64,000 bases of DNA, taken from contig CAWEAT010000030.1 of NCBI GenBank assembly GCA_963806935.1, forward strand, positions 22,397 through 86,396. Reading direction: 5' to 3'. The stretch is from Roseiarcus sp963806935. GTDB lineage: Bacteria > Pseudomonadota > Alphaproteobacteria > Rhizobiales > Beijerinckiaceae. The translations under genes were made by a program, and so were the position numbers. Shown in pieces: positions 25,058 to 34,484 of this stretch; position 1 is the first letter of the stretch; the number at the start of each line of letters is the position of its first letter. The notes under the pieces are model-generated. The model was not told the origin of the DNA. It ran no database searches and saw nothing but the letters and a program-made list of their open reading frames with translations.

Positions 25058-26000
25058 CAACTCCTCCTGCCCCCGCAAGGCCCCGCCAGCGTTTGCGCTC
25101 GTAGTTCAAAACGACCACGAGCGCAAACATCAACGGCAGGATCAAATAGAGAAGCCGGAACACCAGCAAGGCGGCGACGACATTGGCCTGCGGCGCGTCC
25201 GGCATCGCCTCGACAAAGGTGAACTCGAGCACGCCGAGACCCCCGGGCGCGTGGCTCAAGAGCGCGATCGAAAAGGAGGCGACAAAAACGCCGAGCACCA
25301 CGGCAAAGCCGGGATTCGCGGCCGCCGGAAGCGCGAAATAAATGATGCCGGAGGCGCCGAACAGCTCCAAAGGCCCGGCAAGCAGCTGTCTCGCCGCCAC
25401 CGCCGGGCGCGGATAGACGAGTTCGTAGGCGCCGATCCTGAGCGGAGGAAGGTGTGAGAGGGCGCCGATGACATAGAGGCTCGGCGCCGCGACCAAAGCA
25501 ATCGCGCCCGCCCGGCCGAGCCAAACTGGCGCGCCTGCGAAACGCTGGATCAATTCGGGGTGAAAGAGCAGCGAAAGACCAGCGACTGTCGCCGCGCCGA
25601 GGCCAAAGGTAAAGGAGCAAAACGCCACCAGCACGCCGATCTCGCCGACGCTGAGCCCCTTCTGCGAATAGGCGCGATAACGCACAACCGCGCCCGAGAG
25701 CACTGAAGCGCCGATGTTATGGGCGAGCGCATAGGCAGTGAACGACGCCACCGCGACAAATCGCCAGCTGATACGCCGGCGCAGATGCAGAAGCGCGATC
25801 TGATCGTACCAGGCGAGCGCGACATAGGCGAGAGAGGTCGAACCAATCGCCAGCAGCCACCGCGCGGCCGAGATCGACGACAGCGCGTGTTTCAGGCTCG
25901 CCAACGACAGCCCGCGCAGGTCCTTGAACAGCAACCACGACGATACCGCGACGGCGCCGAGGCCAATGATCGGCCATGCGACGTCCTGAACGCGCTTCAT
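25026..26000 (-). CDS. YbhN-like/UPF0104 membrane protein (lysylphosphatidylglycerol synthase TM region)
   Basis: A 324-residue integral membrane protein with seven to eight hydrophobic helices. It shows the family motifs LAYVALAWYDQIALLHLRR, AHNIGASVLSGAVVRYRAY, SFTFGLGAATVAGLSLLFHP and LLSHAPGGLGVLEFTFVEAM, typical of the flippase-like domain of aminoacyl-phosphatidylglycerol synthases (YbhN group). The aminoacyl-transfer domain itself is absent. Such stand-alone proteins probably act on membrane lipids or export, but the role is unproven. It is the first gene of a unit with pncA. A gene-free stretch of 400 bases separates it from the divergent lgt. Confidence 0.85.
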   Translation of the reverse strand: MKRVQDVAWPIIGLGAVAVSSWLLFKDLRGLSLASLKHALSSISAARWLLAIGSTSLAYVALAWYDQIALLHLRRRISWRFVAVASFTAYALAHNIGASVLSGAVVRYRAYSQKGLSVGEIGVLVAFCSFTFGLGAATVAGLSLLFHPELIQRFAGAPVWLGRAGAIALVAAPSLYVIGALSHLPPLRIGAYELVYPRPAVAARQLLAGPLELFGASGIIYFALPAAANPGFAVVLGVFVASFSIALLSHAPGGLGVLEFTFVEAMPDAPQANVVAALLVFRLLYLILPLMFALVVVLNYERKRWRGLAGAGGVDADGVADLDR

Positions 26001-26403
26001 TCCCGAGTTCGCTCACTCACCATGCGCCCGCCTTGTCCTCCCTGCCCGAGCAAGGCGGCAAACGCAAGACTTCCGCGCCCGCAGACCGCCGGCGCCGCGG
26101 CCTGCCGCAGCTTTACAGCAAGAACCGAATCATGCCTGAATTTCCATGTCCGGTTTCAGCCGGTGCGCAGGAGGATAACGGCCATCTCCGCAACCATTTC
26201 GTCATTGCGGTCGTCGGGAGTGCGCCTTACGTCATTCCTGCCGCTTTAAGTCGACCTCGTCACGGGGCGCGGCCCGATCGCCATGCGGCTCGGACAGCGC
26301 GAAGCCCGCCGCCTTGAGCCGTCCAAAGGGGGGAGCTAGCGCCTTGATAATCCGGCGCGCCGACTTGACGCCATCCCGCGCTCAGCGCATCTGCATGCGT
26401 CCG
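26001..26403. other. Divergent intergenic region before lgt
   Basis: About 400 bases between the YbhN-like gene and lgt. On the minus strand 26232-26381 is an open stretch with protein-like composition (IIKALAPPFGRLKAAGFALS, then EPHGDRAAP) but no start codon, so it is not annotated as a gene. Promoters for both flanking genes presumably lie here. I see no clear terminator. Confidence 0.4.
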
Positions 26404-27225
26404 ATGCCGATGCTTGTCCTGCCTTTCCCAGCGATCAATCCCGTTCTCGTGCAATGGGGTCCGTTGGCCATTCGCTGGTACGCCCTCGCCTATATCGCGG
26501 GCCTCGTCCTGGGCTGGTGGCTCATTCGCTACATCGTCTCAGACGACCGTTACTGGAATGGGGTGAAGCGGCCAGGCGTCGATAGTATCGACGACCTCCT
26601 TGTCTATTGCGCCTTCGGGGTCATCATCGGAGGCCGCCTCGGTAATGTGCTGTTCTACGATCCGCAGTACTATTTGTCCCACCCGATCGACATCTTCAAA
26701 ATCTGGGAAGGCGGGATGGCCTTTCACGGCGGCCTGATCGGCGCTCTTGTTGGCGTCCTTCTCTTCTGCCGCCGTTATGGCGCGCCCACACTGACCGTGC
26801 TCGACCTCTGTTCGCTGGTCGCCCCGATTGGCATCTTCCTCGGCCGTATCGCCAATTTTATCCGCCCGGAACTCTGGGGTCGCCCAACTGACGTTCCGTG
26901 GGCGGTTATCTTTCCCGGAACGGACGGCCAGCCTCGCCACCCGAGCCAGATTTACGAAGCGCTGCTAGAAGGGCTGCTTGCCTTTGTCATTCTCTATGCG
27001 CTCGCACAAATGGGCGCGCTACGCCGTCCTGGGATGATTAGCGGGGCGTTCGCCATTGTTTACGGCGCCGCGCGTATATTCAGCGAATTCTTTCGCGAGC
27101 CCGATCCGCGCCTTGAGGACCTTGGACGAGGGCTGACAATGGGCATGGTGCTCTCGCTTCCGCTCCTCGTCGCAGGGTTGGGACTGCTAGCGTGGAGCCT
27201 CCGTCGGCGGCGAGTCTCGACATGA
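26404..27225 (+). CDS. lgt: Prolipoprotein diacylglyceryl transferase Lgt
   Basis: An essential inner-membrane enzyme, 273 residues, that moves diacylglycerol from phosphatidylglycerol onto the lipobox Cys of prolipoproteins. The first helix is preceded by LPFPAINPVLVQWGPLAIRW. The signature GGRLGNVLFYDPQYY, the HGGLIGALVG loop, and GRIANFIRPELWGRPTDVPW with the invariant Arg and Asn are all present. RHPSQIYEALLEGL follows, then several helices. ATG codons at 26395 and 26410 are alternatives; none has a strong ribosome-binding site. The stop overlaps the midA start (ATGA), so lgt, midA and pgeF form one coupled unit. Confidence 0.95.
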   Translation: MPMLVLPFPAINPVLVQWGPLAIRWYALAYIAGLVLGWWLIRYIVSDDRYWNGVKRPGVDSIDDLLVYCAFGVIIGGRLGNVLFYDPQYYLSHPIDIFKIWEGGMAFHGGLIGALVGVLLFCRRYGAPTLTVLDLCSLVAPIGIFLGRIANFIRPELWGRPTDVPWAVIFPGTDGQPRHPSQIYEALLEGLLAFVILYALAQMGALRRPGMISGAFAIVYGAARIFSEFFREPDPRLEDLGRGLTMGMVLSLPLLVAGLGLLAWSLRRRRVST

Positions 27226-28316
27226 CCGAGCTCCTCGATGAAATCAGGGCGATGATCACAGAGCGTGGTCCGATTACGGTCGAGCAGTACATGCAGCTGG
27301 CGCTCGCCCATCCCGACTTCGGTTACTACATGAACCGCGATCCGTTCGGCGCAACGGGCGATTTCACTACCGCGCCGGAGATTTCGCAGATGTTCGGCGA
27401 GCTGGTCGGACTTTGGGCCGCCGAGGTATGGTCGAGCATGGGCTCGCCTGATCCCGTTCGCCTCGTCGAACTGGGGCCTGGGCGCGGAACGCTCATCAGC
27501 GATGCGCTGCGCGCCGCCCGGATTGTGCCGGCTTTTCGCAATGCGCTCGACGTGCGGCTTATCGAAACCAGCCCGGCGCTGGCGACGATGCAGCACGAGC
27601 TCCTCGTCGACTGCGGCGTGGCGGTCTCTTGGGCCCAGACCCTCAAGGAGATTCCGAACGGGCCCGCGATCGTGATCGCCAACGAATTTCTCGACGCGCT
27701 GCCGGTGCGCCAATTCGTGCGCGTGAGCGGCCAGTGGCGCGAGCGCACCGTCCGTCTTAACAGCGACGGCGCGCTTGTCTTCGACGTCGCCGACAGACCC
27801 GAACCTTACATCAGAGCGCCCGCGACGAACGGCGAAGTGCTCGAGGTGAGCCCATCCGGGCACCGGCTGATGTTCGAACTCGGCACTCGTCTCGCCAAAC
27901 AGGGCGGAGCGGCGCTCCTGATGGATTACGGCCACGCCACAACCCGTTATGGCGACACGCTGCAGGCGCTGCGCGCGCATCGCTATATCGATCCTCTCGC
28001 CGCCCCGGGCGATTGCGATCTCACCGCCCACGTCGATTTCGCCGCCATGGCGCGCAGCGCCAGCGCTACCGGCGCCGCGGTCTACGGCCCGGTCGACCAA
28101 GGCGATTTCCTCCGCGCAATCGGCATAGACTTGAGGACCAAGGCGCTGGCTGAGCGCGCCAGTCCCGACCGCGCCGAGGAGTTCGAGCGCGCTCGGGCGC
28201 GCCTGGTCGGTAAGGGCCAAGGCGAGATGGGCGCGTTGTTCAAGGCGATGGCCGTCGCAGACCGCAGGCTGCGGCCCCCGCCCGGCTTCCAACCTGCAAG
28301 CGCGAAGCCCGCGTGA
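27222..28316 (+). CDS. MidA/NDUFAF7-family SAM-dependent methyltransferase
   Basis: A 364-residue relative of mitochondrial NDUFAF7, which methylates an Arg in the complex I subunit NDUFS2. The sequence ITVEQYMQLALAHPDFGYYM, then FGATGDFTTAPEISQMFGEL, LVELGPGRGTLISDALRA (SAM motif I) and VIANEFLDALPVRQF are invariant features. LLMDYGHATTRYGDTLQALR follows, as usual for the family. In alphaproteobacteria this gene commonly follows lgt and precedes pgeF, exactly as here. The ATG overlaps the lgt stop; its own stop overlaps the GTG of pgeF. Confidence 0.9.
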   Translation: MTELLDEIRAMITERGPITVEQYMQLALAHPDFGYYMNRDPFGATGDFTTAPEISQMFGELVGLWAAEVWSSMGSPDPVRLVELGPGRGTLISDALRAARIVPAFRNALDVRLIETSPALATMQHELLVDCGVAVSWAQTLKEIPNGPAIVIANEFLDALPVRQFVRVSGQWRERTVRLNSDGALVFDVADRPEPYIRAPATNGEVLEVSPSGHRLMFELGTRLAKQGGAALLMDYGHATTRYGDTLQALRAHRYIDPLAAPGDCDLTAHVDFAAMARSASATGAAVYGPVDQGDFLRAIGIDLRTKALAERASPDRAEEFERARARLVGKGQGEMGALFKAMAVADRRLRPPPGFQPASAKPA

Positions 28317-29089
28317 GCATGCCTCAGGCGTTGACCGCAGAGTCGCTTCGGCTTTGCGGAGTCGAGCATGGCTTCTTCACCCGCATCGGCGGGGTTTCGC
28401 GAGGCGTCTATGCCTCGCTGAATGGCGGCGTCGGATCGCTCGATTCACATGAGGCGGTGGCCGAGAATCGCTGTCGGGCCGCGGCTGCCCTCGGCGTTTC
28501 GCCCGAGCGCCTCGCCGTGCCCTACCAGGTCCATTCCGCGGAGGCAGCGGCGATCTCCGAACCGTGGGCGCCGGGCGAGCGCCCACGCTGCGATGGATTG
28601 GCGACCGCAACCCCGGGCCTCGCGCTCGGCGTGACCGGCGCTGACTGCGGCATGGTTCTGTTCGCGGACCGGCGGGCGCGTGTCATCGGCGCGGCGCATG
28701 CGGGCTGGAGGGGCGCGCTGAGCGGGGTGGTCGAGGCGACCGTGGCGGCGATGGAGCGCCTCGGCGCCAGGCGCGGCGATATCGCCGCCGCGCTTGGGCC
28801 CTGCATCGGCCGCGCGTCCTATGAGGTCGGGCCGGAGTTCGTCGCCGGCTTCGCCGCCGCAGGCGAAGATACGGCGCGCTACTTCAGGCCGAGCGAGAAC
28901 GCGGGCCGCTCGATGTTCGACCTCAACGCCTATATCGCCGAGCGCGCCGGGCGCGCTGGCATTGGCGCCTTCGAGGACCTGGCGCTCGACACTTACGCCG
29001 ACGAGCAACGGTTTTTCAGCTACCGCCGCGCGACCCACCGTCAGGAGCCGGACTACGGCCGTCTAATGTCGGCTATCGTATTGAATTGA
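28313..29089 (+). CDS. pgeF: Purine nucleoside phosphorylase / peptidoglycan editing factor PgeF (YfiH, polyphenol oxidase family)
   Basis: A 258-residue protein of the YfiH/YlmD/LACC1 family. The catalytic zinc site residues are visible in YQVHSAEAAA, VTGADCGMVLFAD and GAAHAGWRGALSGVVEATV; LGPCIGRASYEVGPEFV follows. The family splits purine nucleosides and affects the choice of amino acid in cell-wall stem peptides. The older name was multicopper polyphenol oxidase. The start is GTG, overlapping the upstream stop (GTGA); an ATG two codons later is possible. Last gene of the lgt unit. Confidence 0.9.
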   Translation: MSMPQALTAESLRLCGVEHGFFTRIGGVSRGVYASLNGGVGSLDSHEAVAENRCRAAAALGVSPERLAVPYQVHSAEAAAISEPWAPGERPRCDGLATATPGLALGVTGADCGMVLFADRRARVIGAAHAGWRGALSGVVEATVAAMERLGARRGDIAAALGPCIGRASYEVGPEFVAGFAAAGEDTARYFRPSENAGRSMFDLNAYIAERAGRAGIGAFEDLALDTYADEQRFFSYRRATHRQEPDYGRLMSAIVLN

Positions 29090-29207
29090 GAAGGTCGGAC
29101 GCCAATTCGCGTTTCCTTGACAGCCCGTGCGCGCATGCCCAATTAAGGCGTCAACCCGTCTTTTTGACGTTCGGCGCGGCCGGGTAGCGCGTCTGAAGGG
29201 ATCCCGC

Positions 29208-30503
29208 ATGTTCGCTCAGGCCTTGGCGATGCGGCTGTCGCGCGCCGGCATCCATTACGGCTGGGCGATCGTCGCCATCGTTTTTTGCCTCGCGCTCACG
29301 ACAGCCGGGTGCATGGGCATCTCCGGCGCGCTCATCATTCCCTTGACCAAGGAATTCGGCTGGTCGACCGAGCAGATTTCGGCCGCGCTCGCGCTCAGAA
29401 TCGTCCTGTTCGGACTGATGGCGCCGTTCACGGCGGCGCTCATCGACAAATACGGTTTCAAAAGCGTGGTTCTGGTCGCGCTCGCGCTGATCGAGATCGG
29501 GCTTCTTGGCGCCCTCGTCATGACGAGGCTCTGGCATCTGGTGCTGTTTTGGGGCGTCATCGTCGGATTCGGCACGGGGCTGACCGCGATGGTGCTGGGA
29601 GCCCTGGTGGCGACGCGCTGGTTCACCGCGCGCCGCGGCCTCGCGGTGGGGATTCTGAGCGCCTCAAGCGCCTCCGGTCAGCTCCTCTTACTGCCGGTGG
29701 CCGCCTGGCTCGCCGACCGATACGGGTGGCGCGTCGCGCTCGCGCCACCGATTATCGCTCTCGTTATCGTTGCGATCCTCGTCATCCTCTTTCTGGTGGA
29801 CAAGCCGGAGGACGTCGGCCTCAAGCCCTACGGCGATAGAGGCGATACGCCGGCCCATGTCGCGCCGCCGGCCGCATTCAGCCGCGCGTTCGAGATCCTG
29901 TTCGATTCGACGCGCAGTCCGGCGTTCTGGGTGCTGGCGGGCACGTTCTTCGTTTGCGGCCTCAGCACCAACGGGCTGATCCAGACGCATTTCATCTCGC
30001 TATGCGGCGATTACGGAATTGCGGCGGTGGCCGCCGCCTCGACGCTCGCGGTCATGGGCGTGTTCGATTTCATCGGCACCATCGGCTCGGGATGGCTCTC
30101 GGACCGGTTCGACAATCGGGCGCTGCTTTCGATGTATTACGGCCTGCGCGGGCTTTCGCTCCTTTATTTGCCGAGTTCGGCGTTCAGCGTCTATGGCCTG
30201 TCGCTATTCGCTGTGTTCTACGGCCTCGACTGGATCGCGACCGTGCCGCCGACGGTCAAGCTCTCGGCTGCGCATTTCGGCCGCGAGCGCGCCGGCGTGG
30301 TCTACGGCTGGGTTTTCGCTTCCCACATGATCGGCGCGGCGGTCGCGGCCTGGGGCGGCGGCTTCTTCCGTTCGACCTTCGACACCTACCTTCCCGCCTT
30401 CTACATCGCCGGCTTCGCCTGCCTCATCGCCGCGGCCGCGGTCTGGCTGATCGGTCGGACGCGAAGCGCGCGCGAGGAGCGGCTTGTCGAGGCGCGGGCG
30501 TGA
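29208..30503 (+). CDS. Major facilitator superfamily transporter
   Basis: A 431-residue inner-membrane carrier with twelve predicted helices in two halves and a central cytoplasmic loop (VDKPEDVGLKPYGDRGD at about 190-206). The N-terminal helices start GIHYGWAIVAIVFCLALTTA, a pattern common in oxalate/formate- and monocarboxylate-like MFS members. VATRWFTARRGLAVGILSAS contains the MFS loop 4 motif, and GSGWLSDRFDNRALLSMYY gives the second-half motif A. The substrate is unknown. A longer reading starts at 29127, but the first helix begins just after the ATG at 29208. The stop overlaps the flavin reductase start. Confidence 0.82.
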   Translation: MFAQALAMRLSRAGIHYGWAIVAIVFCLALTTAGCMGISGALIIPLTKEFGWSTEQISAALALRIVLFGLMAPFTAALIDKYGFKSVVLVALALIEIGLLGALVMTRLWHLVLFWGVIVGFGTGLTAMVLGALVATRWFTARRGLAVGILSASSASGQLLLLPVAAWLADRYGWRVALAPPIIALVIVAILVILFLVDKPEDVGLKPYGDRGDTPAHVAPPAAFSRAFEILFDSTRSPAFWVLAGTFFVCGLSTNGLIQTHFISLCGDYGIAAVAAASTLAVMGVFDFIGTIGSGWLSDRFDNRALLSMYYGLRGLSLLYLPSSAFSVYGLSLFAVFYGLDWIATVPPTVKLSAAHFGRERAGVVYGWVFASHMIGAAVAAWGGGFFRSTFDTYLPAFYIAGFACLIAAAAVWLIGRTRSAREERLVEARA

Positions 30504-31003
30504 GCGACCGGCGCTTGCGCCACGCCGATAGCGCCGCCTTCCGACATGCGATGCGGGCGCTCAGCTCCGGAGTGGCGATCATCGCCTGCGGCGAGGGCGA
30601 GGCGCGGGCCGGCTGCACGGTAACCTCGCTTGCGTCGCTTTCGCTGGCCCCGCCGACGCTCTTCGTCTGCCTCGCGCGCTCATCCTCGACGCTCGCCGCC
30701 TTGCGCCTGACGGGCGCATTCTCGATCAGCCTGCTCGGCGCGCGCCACGAAGCGCTCGCCCACCGGTTCAGCGGCCACGGCGGCGCTCACGGGGTCCGCC
30801 GCTTCGATGGCGCGGAGTGGATCACCCTCGCGACCGGCGCTCCCGTTCTCGCCGACGCGATCGCGGCCTTCGATTGCCTGATCGAGGAGGTCATCGAGCG
30901 CCATTCGCACGCGATCATCCTCGGCGCGGTGGTGAGCCTCAAGCAGGGCGCCGACGAACCGGCGCTCGCGCACCGCCACGGCGGGTACGCGCGGCTGGCA
31001 TGA
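30500..31003 (+). CDS. Flavin reductase-like domain protein
   Basis: A 167-residue FMN-binding protein of the HpaC/RutF-type flavin reductase family. It has AFRHAMRALSSGVAIIACGE at residues 13-32, GCTVTSLASLSLAPPTLFVC, then ARSSSTLAALRLTGAFSISL and LGARHEALAHRFSG, the usual split-barrel pattern. A weak C-terminal HRHGGYARL matches the end of many members. Such enzymes give reduced flavin to a monooxygenase, but no such partner is adjacent. The start is the GTG that overlaps the MFS stop (GTGA). The ending faces cobB on the other strand across about 90 bases. Confidence 0.85.
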   Translation: MSDRRLRHADSAAFRHAMRALSSGVAIIACGEGEARAGCTVTSLASLSLAPPTLFVCLARSSSTLAALRLTGAFSISLLGARHEALAHRFSGHGGAHGVRRFDGAEWITLATGAPVLADAIAAFDCLIEEVIERHSHAIILGAVVSLKQGADEPALAHRHGGYARLA

Positions 31004-31091
31004 GACGGAGGACCGGGCGCTCCCTCGGCGACCAACTAAGCAAGTTATCCCGGATTTTGAATCGAATCAGCTCTGCCTCAGCCGCGAAGCA

Positions 31092-32406
31092 TCAGGCCTC
31101 CGCGATCACGTGGAAGAACGAGCCGGTGACGCGACCCCGGCTGGACCCCGTGGGCGTCTCCGTCGCGCCGTAGACGTCGCGGACATGAGCGAAAGGATCG
31201 TCACCGCCGGTCGAGACGATCGTGGCGTAATGAAATTCGTGGCCGCGCAAGAGGGCGCCTTCAGCGCCAAGCGCGCAATCGGAGGCGATGCGGGCCTCGC
31301 GGTATCCGAGCGTCATGCGGCGGCTGGCGAAGCTGGTCTCGACTCCGAGCAGGCCCGCCATCGGATGGCTCACGCCTGAAGCGTCGATCAGGCTTTCGCC
31401 CAGCGCCATATATCCCCCGCACTCGCCGTGCACGGGCCGTGTCTCGGCGAAACGCCGTAAGCCGTCGCGAAAGCGCGAAGCCGCGGCGATTCGCCCGGCA
31501 TGCAGCTCCGGATAGCCGCCCGGCAGCCAGCAGACATCGCAATCGTCCGGGGGCGGCTCGTCGGCGAGGGGCGAGAACGGAACGATCTCGGCCCCCGCCG
31601 CCCGCCAGCCTTGCACGAGGTGCGGGTAGATGAACGAGAACGCAGCGTCGCGCGCGAGCGCGATCCGCTGTCCCGGCGGCCGCAGGGCGGCGCGCTCCGG
31701 CGCGGGAAGGCGAAAGTCCAGCTTGCCGGCCAGCGCGAGGACGCGGCCGCAATCGACATTCGCCTCAACAAAGTCGGCGATCGTCTCCAGCCGCGCCTCC
31801 AGCGCCTCCGTCTCACCCGCCTGCACGAGGCCGAGATGGCGCTCCGGCAGCGCGATTTTGTCGTTACGGGGGAGAACGCCCACGACCGGGACCCCCAACG
31901 CCTCAATCGCATCGACGACGAGCCGGCGATGGCGCTCGCTGCCGACGCGATTGACGATCACGCCGGCGACGCCGAGGCGCGCGTCGTACATGGCGCAGCC
32001 CTTGACGATGGCCGCCGCCGACTGCGCCTGCCCCGAGACATCGAGGACGAGCAGCACCGGCATGCCCAGCGCGGCGGCGACGTCGGCCGAGGCGCCGCTG
32101 CGGCCGGCCTCCGCCGGAACGCCGTCGAAGAGGCCCATCGAGGCTTCGCACAGCGCGAGCTCGCTTGTTCCCGCCGCACGCGAGGCGAGCGCGGCCAGAA
32201 GCTCGGGCTTCATGGCCCAGGAATCGAGATTGACCCCCTCGCGCCCGGACGCCGCCGCATGGAAGGCCGGATCGATGTAGTCGGGGCCGGACTTAAGTCC
32301 GACGCACATCGACGCCGCGGCGCCTAAAGGCGCGCAGGAGACCGAGCGTCGCCGTCGTTTTGCCGCTGCCGGAACGCGGCGCGGCGATCATGAGCGCTCG
32401 GGTCAT
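31092..32406 (-). pseudogene. cobB: Cobyrinic acid a,c-diamide synthase CobB with one frameshift
   Basis: CobB amidates the a and c side chains of hydrogenobyrinic acid, using ATP and glutamine. The reading starts at 32406 with LMIAAPRSGSGKTTATLGLL (Walker A) and continues RRRGVDVR. At about 32301 one extra base stops it. The other frame continues GLKSGPDYIDPAFHAAAS, LALCEASMGLFDGVPAEAG and the glutaminase domain, with its Cys nucleophile in VHGECGGYMALGE and late GHEFHYATI. The overall length is one base over a multiple of three, so a single insertion explains the break. No other damage is seen. It runs in the same direction as the methyltransferase 29 bases upstream of it. Confidence 0.82.
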
Positions 32407-32435
32407 GGGGCGGGTTTCGAGGACCGCAATGCGCC

Positions 32436-33255
32436 CTACCCCTTGATCGCCCAGGCGCTGGCGAACGGGCCGGTCACGCTTTGGGCGCGCTTGGCCCTCG
32501 CTTCCGCCATGATGCGCTCGGCCAGCGTCTCGGGATCGCCAACGCGCGGATCGACGGTTCCGAACTTCTGCATCAGCGGCAGCATGGTTTTGTAGGTAAG
32601 AACGAACGAGCGCAGCCAGACGTCGTCTGTCGAGCCCGGCACGACCGACTCCCATAGGACTTTCGGCTCGGGCAGCCCCGCCTCGATGAAGCACGGAATC
32701 ATCCGCCCGGCGACGTCGGGGCTCGGCAGCGCCGCCAGCATGAGGCGCTTCAAACTTCCGGCCCGCCGCGCGCACGAGCTCGACCTCCGGAAGAGAATGG
32801 CCTTCGAGGTGAAGGGCCGGCTCGAGAAAGGCGACGACGCCTCCCGGCCGGACGACGGCCGCCGCCCGACGGATCATCGTCGCCGGGTCGCGCTGATGGA
32901 TGAGGACGAACCGTCCGATCACCGCATCGAACGGCGCGTCGGCGGGCAGGGAATCGTCGCCGGCGACCGCGAACGCGACGTTGCCGTATCCGGCCTCCGC
33001 CGCGCGCCGCCGCGCGAGATCGACCGAGCGCTCCTCCCGGTCGACGCCAACGACGGATCCCGACGGCCCGACCGCCTCGGAGAGCAGGAAGGCGACGTCT
33101 CCCGGACCGGATCCGAGGTCGAGCACGCGCATGCCCGCACGAATCCCGGATTCCCGGATCAATCGGCGCGTGAGGCCTTCCAGACAGCGGGCCTGCAGCT
33201 GCAATCGCTCAAGCTCCGACTCGGAGCCAGGCGTATAGTGCGGCGAATCCGACAT
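32436..33255 (-). pseudogene. SAM-dependent methyltransferase beside cobB, frameshifted
   Basis: A class I methyltransferase of about 270 residues. The N-terminal half reads RVLDLGSGPGDVAFLLSEAV (SAM motif I), VVGVDREERSVDLARRRA and FVLIHQRDPATMIRRAAAVV, then RPGGVVAFLEP. At about 32765 an extra base (probably in a GGG run) breaks the frame. The other frame goes on LKRLMLAALPSPDVAGRMIP, TDDVWLRSFVLTYKTMLPLM and ends ASAWAIKG. It is not one of the known corrin methylases; CbiE/CbiT/CobL-type folds differ. A GGAAGGAG sequence precedes the ATG at 33255. Its substrate is unknown. It is the only gene here in the cobalamin cluster without a recognised cob function. Confidence 0.7.
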
Positions 33256-33342
33256 GAAGGAGCTCCTTCCAATGACGCCTTCGCGCATGGCGCCGGACCT
33301 CGCCACTAGGCGAATTGCGCGCCCCGCGCTAGGCCAAGGCGT

Positions 33343-34440
33343 ATGAGCGAGCCGGAGAGTCCCAGCCTCAGGCGCGGATGGACGACCGGCGCCTGCGCCA
33401 GCGGCGCGGCGCGCGCGGCCTTTGAAGCGCTTCTGACCGGCCAATTTCCGGATCCGGTTCCGGTCGCGCTGCCGAAGGGCTTGAGGCCCGAATTCGCGCT
33501 CGCGACCCACGAGCTTAACGCCGACTTCGCCCGCGCCGGCATCGTCAAGGACGCGGGCGACGATCCGGACGTCACCCATGGCGCGCTGATCGTGGCGACC
33601 GTGCGTCTCGCGCCTGCGGGCGCGGGCGTGAGCTTCAAGGCGGGCGAAGGCGTCGGTACGGTCACGCGGCCCGGCCTGCCGCTGCCGGTCGGCGAGCCGG
33701 CGATCAATCCGGCACCGCGCGCGATGATCCGCGCCAATCTCGAAGAAGTCGCCGCGCGGCTCCGCGCACGCGCTGACGCAACAGTAGAGATCTCGGTCCC
33801 CGGCGGCGAGAAAATCGCCGAGCGCACCTGGAACGGGCGCCTTGGCATCGTCGGGGGCCTGTCGATCCTCGGCACGACCGGAATCGTCATCCCCTATTCG
33901 TGCTCGGCGTGGATCCATTCGATCCACCGCGGCGTGGACGTTGCGCGGGCGAGCGGTTGCGCGCATGTCGGCGCGGCGACCGGCGAGACCTCCGAGGGCG
34001 CCATCCGTGCGCGCTACGGCCTGCCCGATCATGCGCTGATCGACATGGGCGACTTCGCCGGCGGCACGCTCAAGTATCTGCGTGACCATCCGATCGCGCG
34101 CGTGACCATCGCCGGCGGCCCGGCGAAGATGGCGAAGCTCGCTCAAGGGCGGCTCGACCTCCATTCGAAACGTGGCGCGGTCGACCTCAAGGCGCTGGCT
34201 GAGCGCATCGGGGAGGTCGGCGGCGCCCCGTCGCTTGCCGAAGCGATCGCAAGCGCGAACAGCGGCCTGCACGCGTTCGAGCTCGCCCAAGCGGCGGGCT
34301 TTGACCTCGCGGCGCTCGTCGCCGAAGGCGCATGGGCGACGGCGGCGCGCTTCCTCGCCGGGGCGCCGATGGAACTCGAGATCCTCGTCGTCGGCCGCGA
34401 CGGGCGCGCGCTCGCGAGCACCGGATTCAGGAGGCCCTAG
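33343..34440 (+). CDS. cbiD: Cobalt-precorrin-5B C1-methyltransferase CbiD
   Basis: A 365-residue enzyme of the CbiD family, which methylates C1 of the corrin ring. It begins with the signature LRRGWTTGACASGAARAAFE, followed by KDAGDDPDVTHGALIVATV, KAGEGVGTVTRPGLPLPVG and AINPAPRAMI, then GGEKIAERTWNGRLGIVGGL. Length is normal and the frame is intact. CbiD belongs to the anaerobic pathway, where CobF is its aerobic counterpart. Finding CbiD with CobG suggests a mixed set. It diverges from the methyltransferase at 33255 and converges on cobM with a 44-base gap. Confidence 0.92.
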   Translation: MSEPESPSLRRGWTTGACASGAARAAFEALLTGQFPDPVPVALPKGLRPEFALATHELNADFARAGIVKDAGDDPDVTHGALIVATVRLAPAGAGVSFKAGEGVGTVTRPGLPLPVGEPAINPAPRAMIRANLEEVAARLRARADATVEISVPGGEKIAERTWNGRLGIVGGLSILGTTGIVIPYSCSAWIHSIHRGVDVARASGCAHVGAATGETSEGAIRARYGLPDHALIDMGDFAGGTLKYLRDHPIARVTIAGGPAKMAKLAQGRLDLHSKRGAVDLKALAERIGEVGGAPSLAEAIASANSGLHAFELAQAAGFDLAALVAEGAWATAARFLAGAPMELEILVVGRDGRALASTGFRRP

Positions 34441-34484
34441 CGCGGACCCCCTTGCGGTAGACGGCGGCGCGAGGCGCTGGACGT

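Noticed and set aside
26232..26381. Open 50-codon minus-strand stretch with natural-looking composition upstream of lgt
   Set aside because: It has no ATG, GTG or TTG and no recognised family, so it cannot be supported as a gene; it could be the tail of a decayed one.
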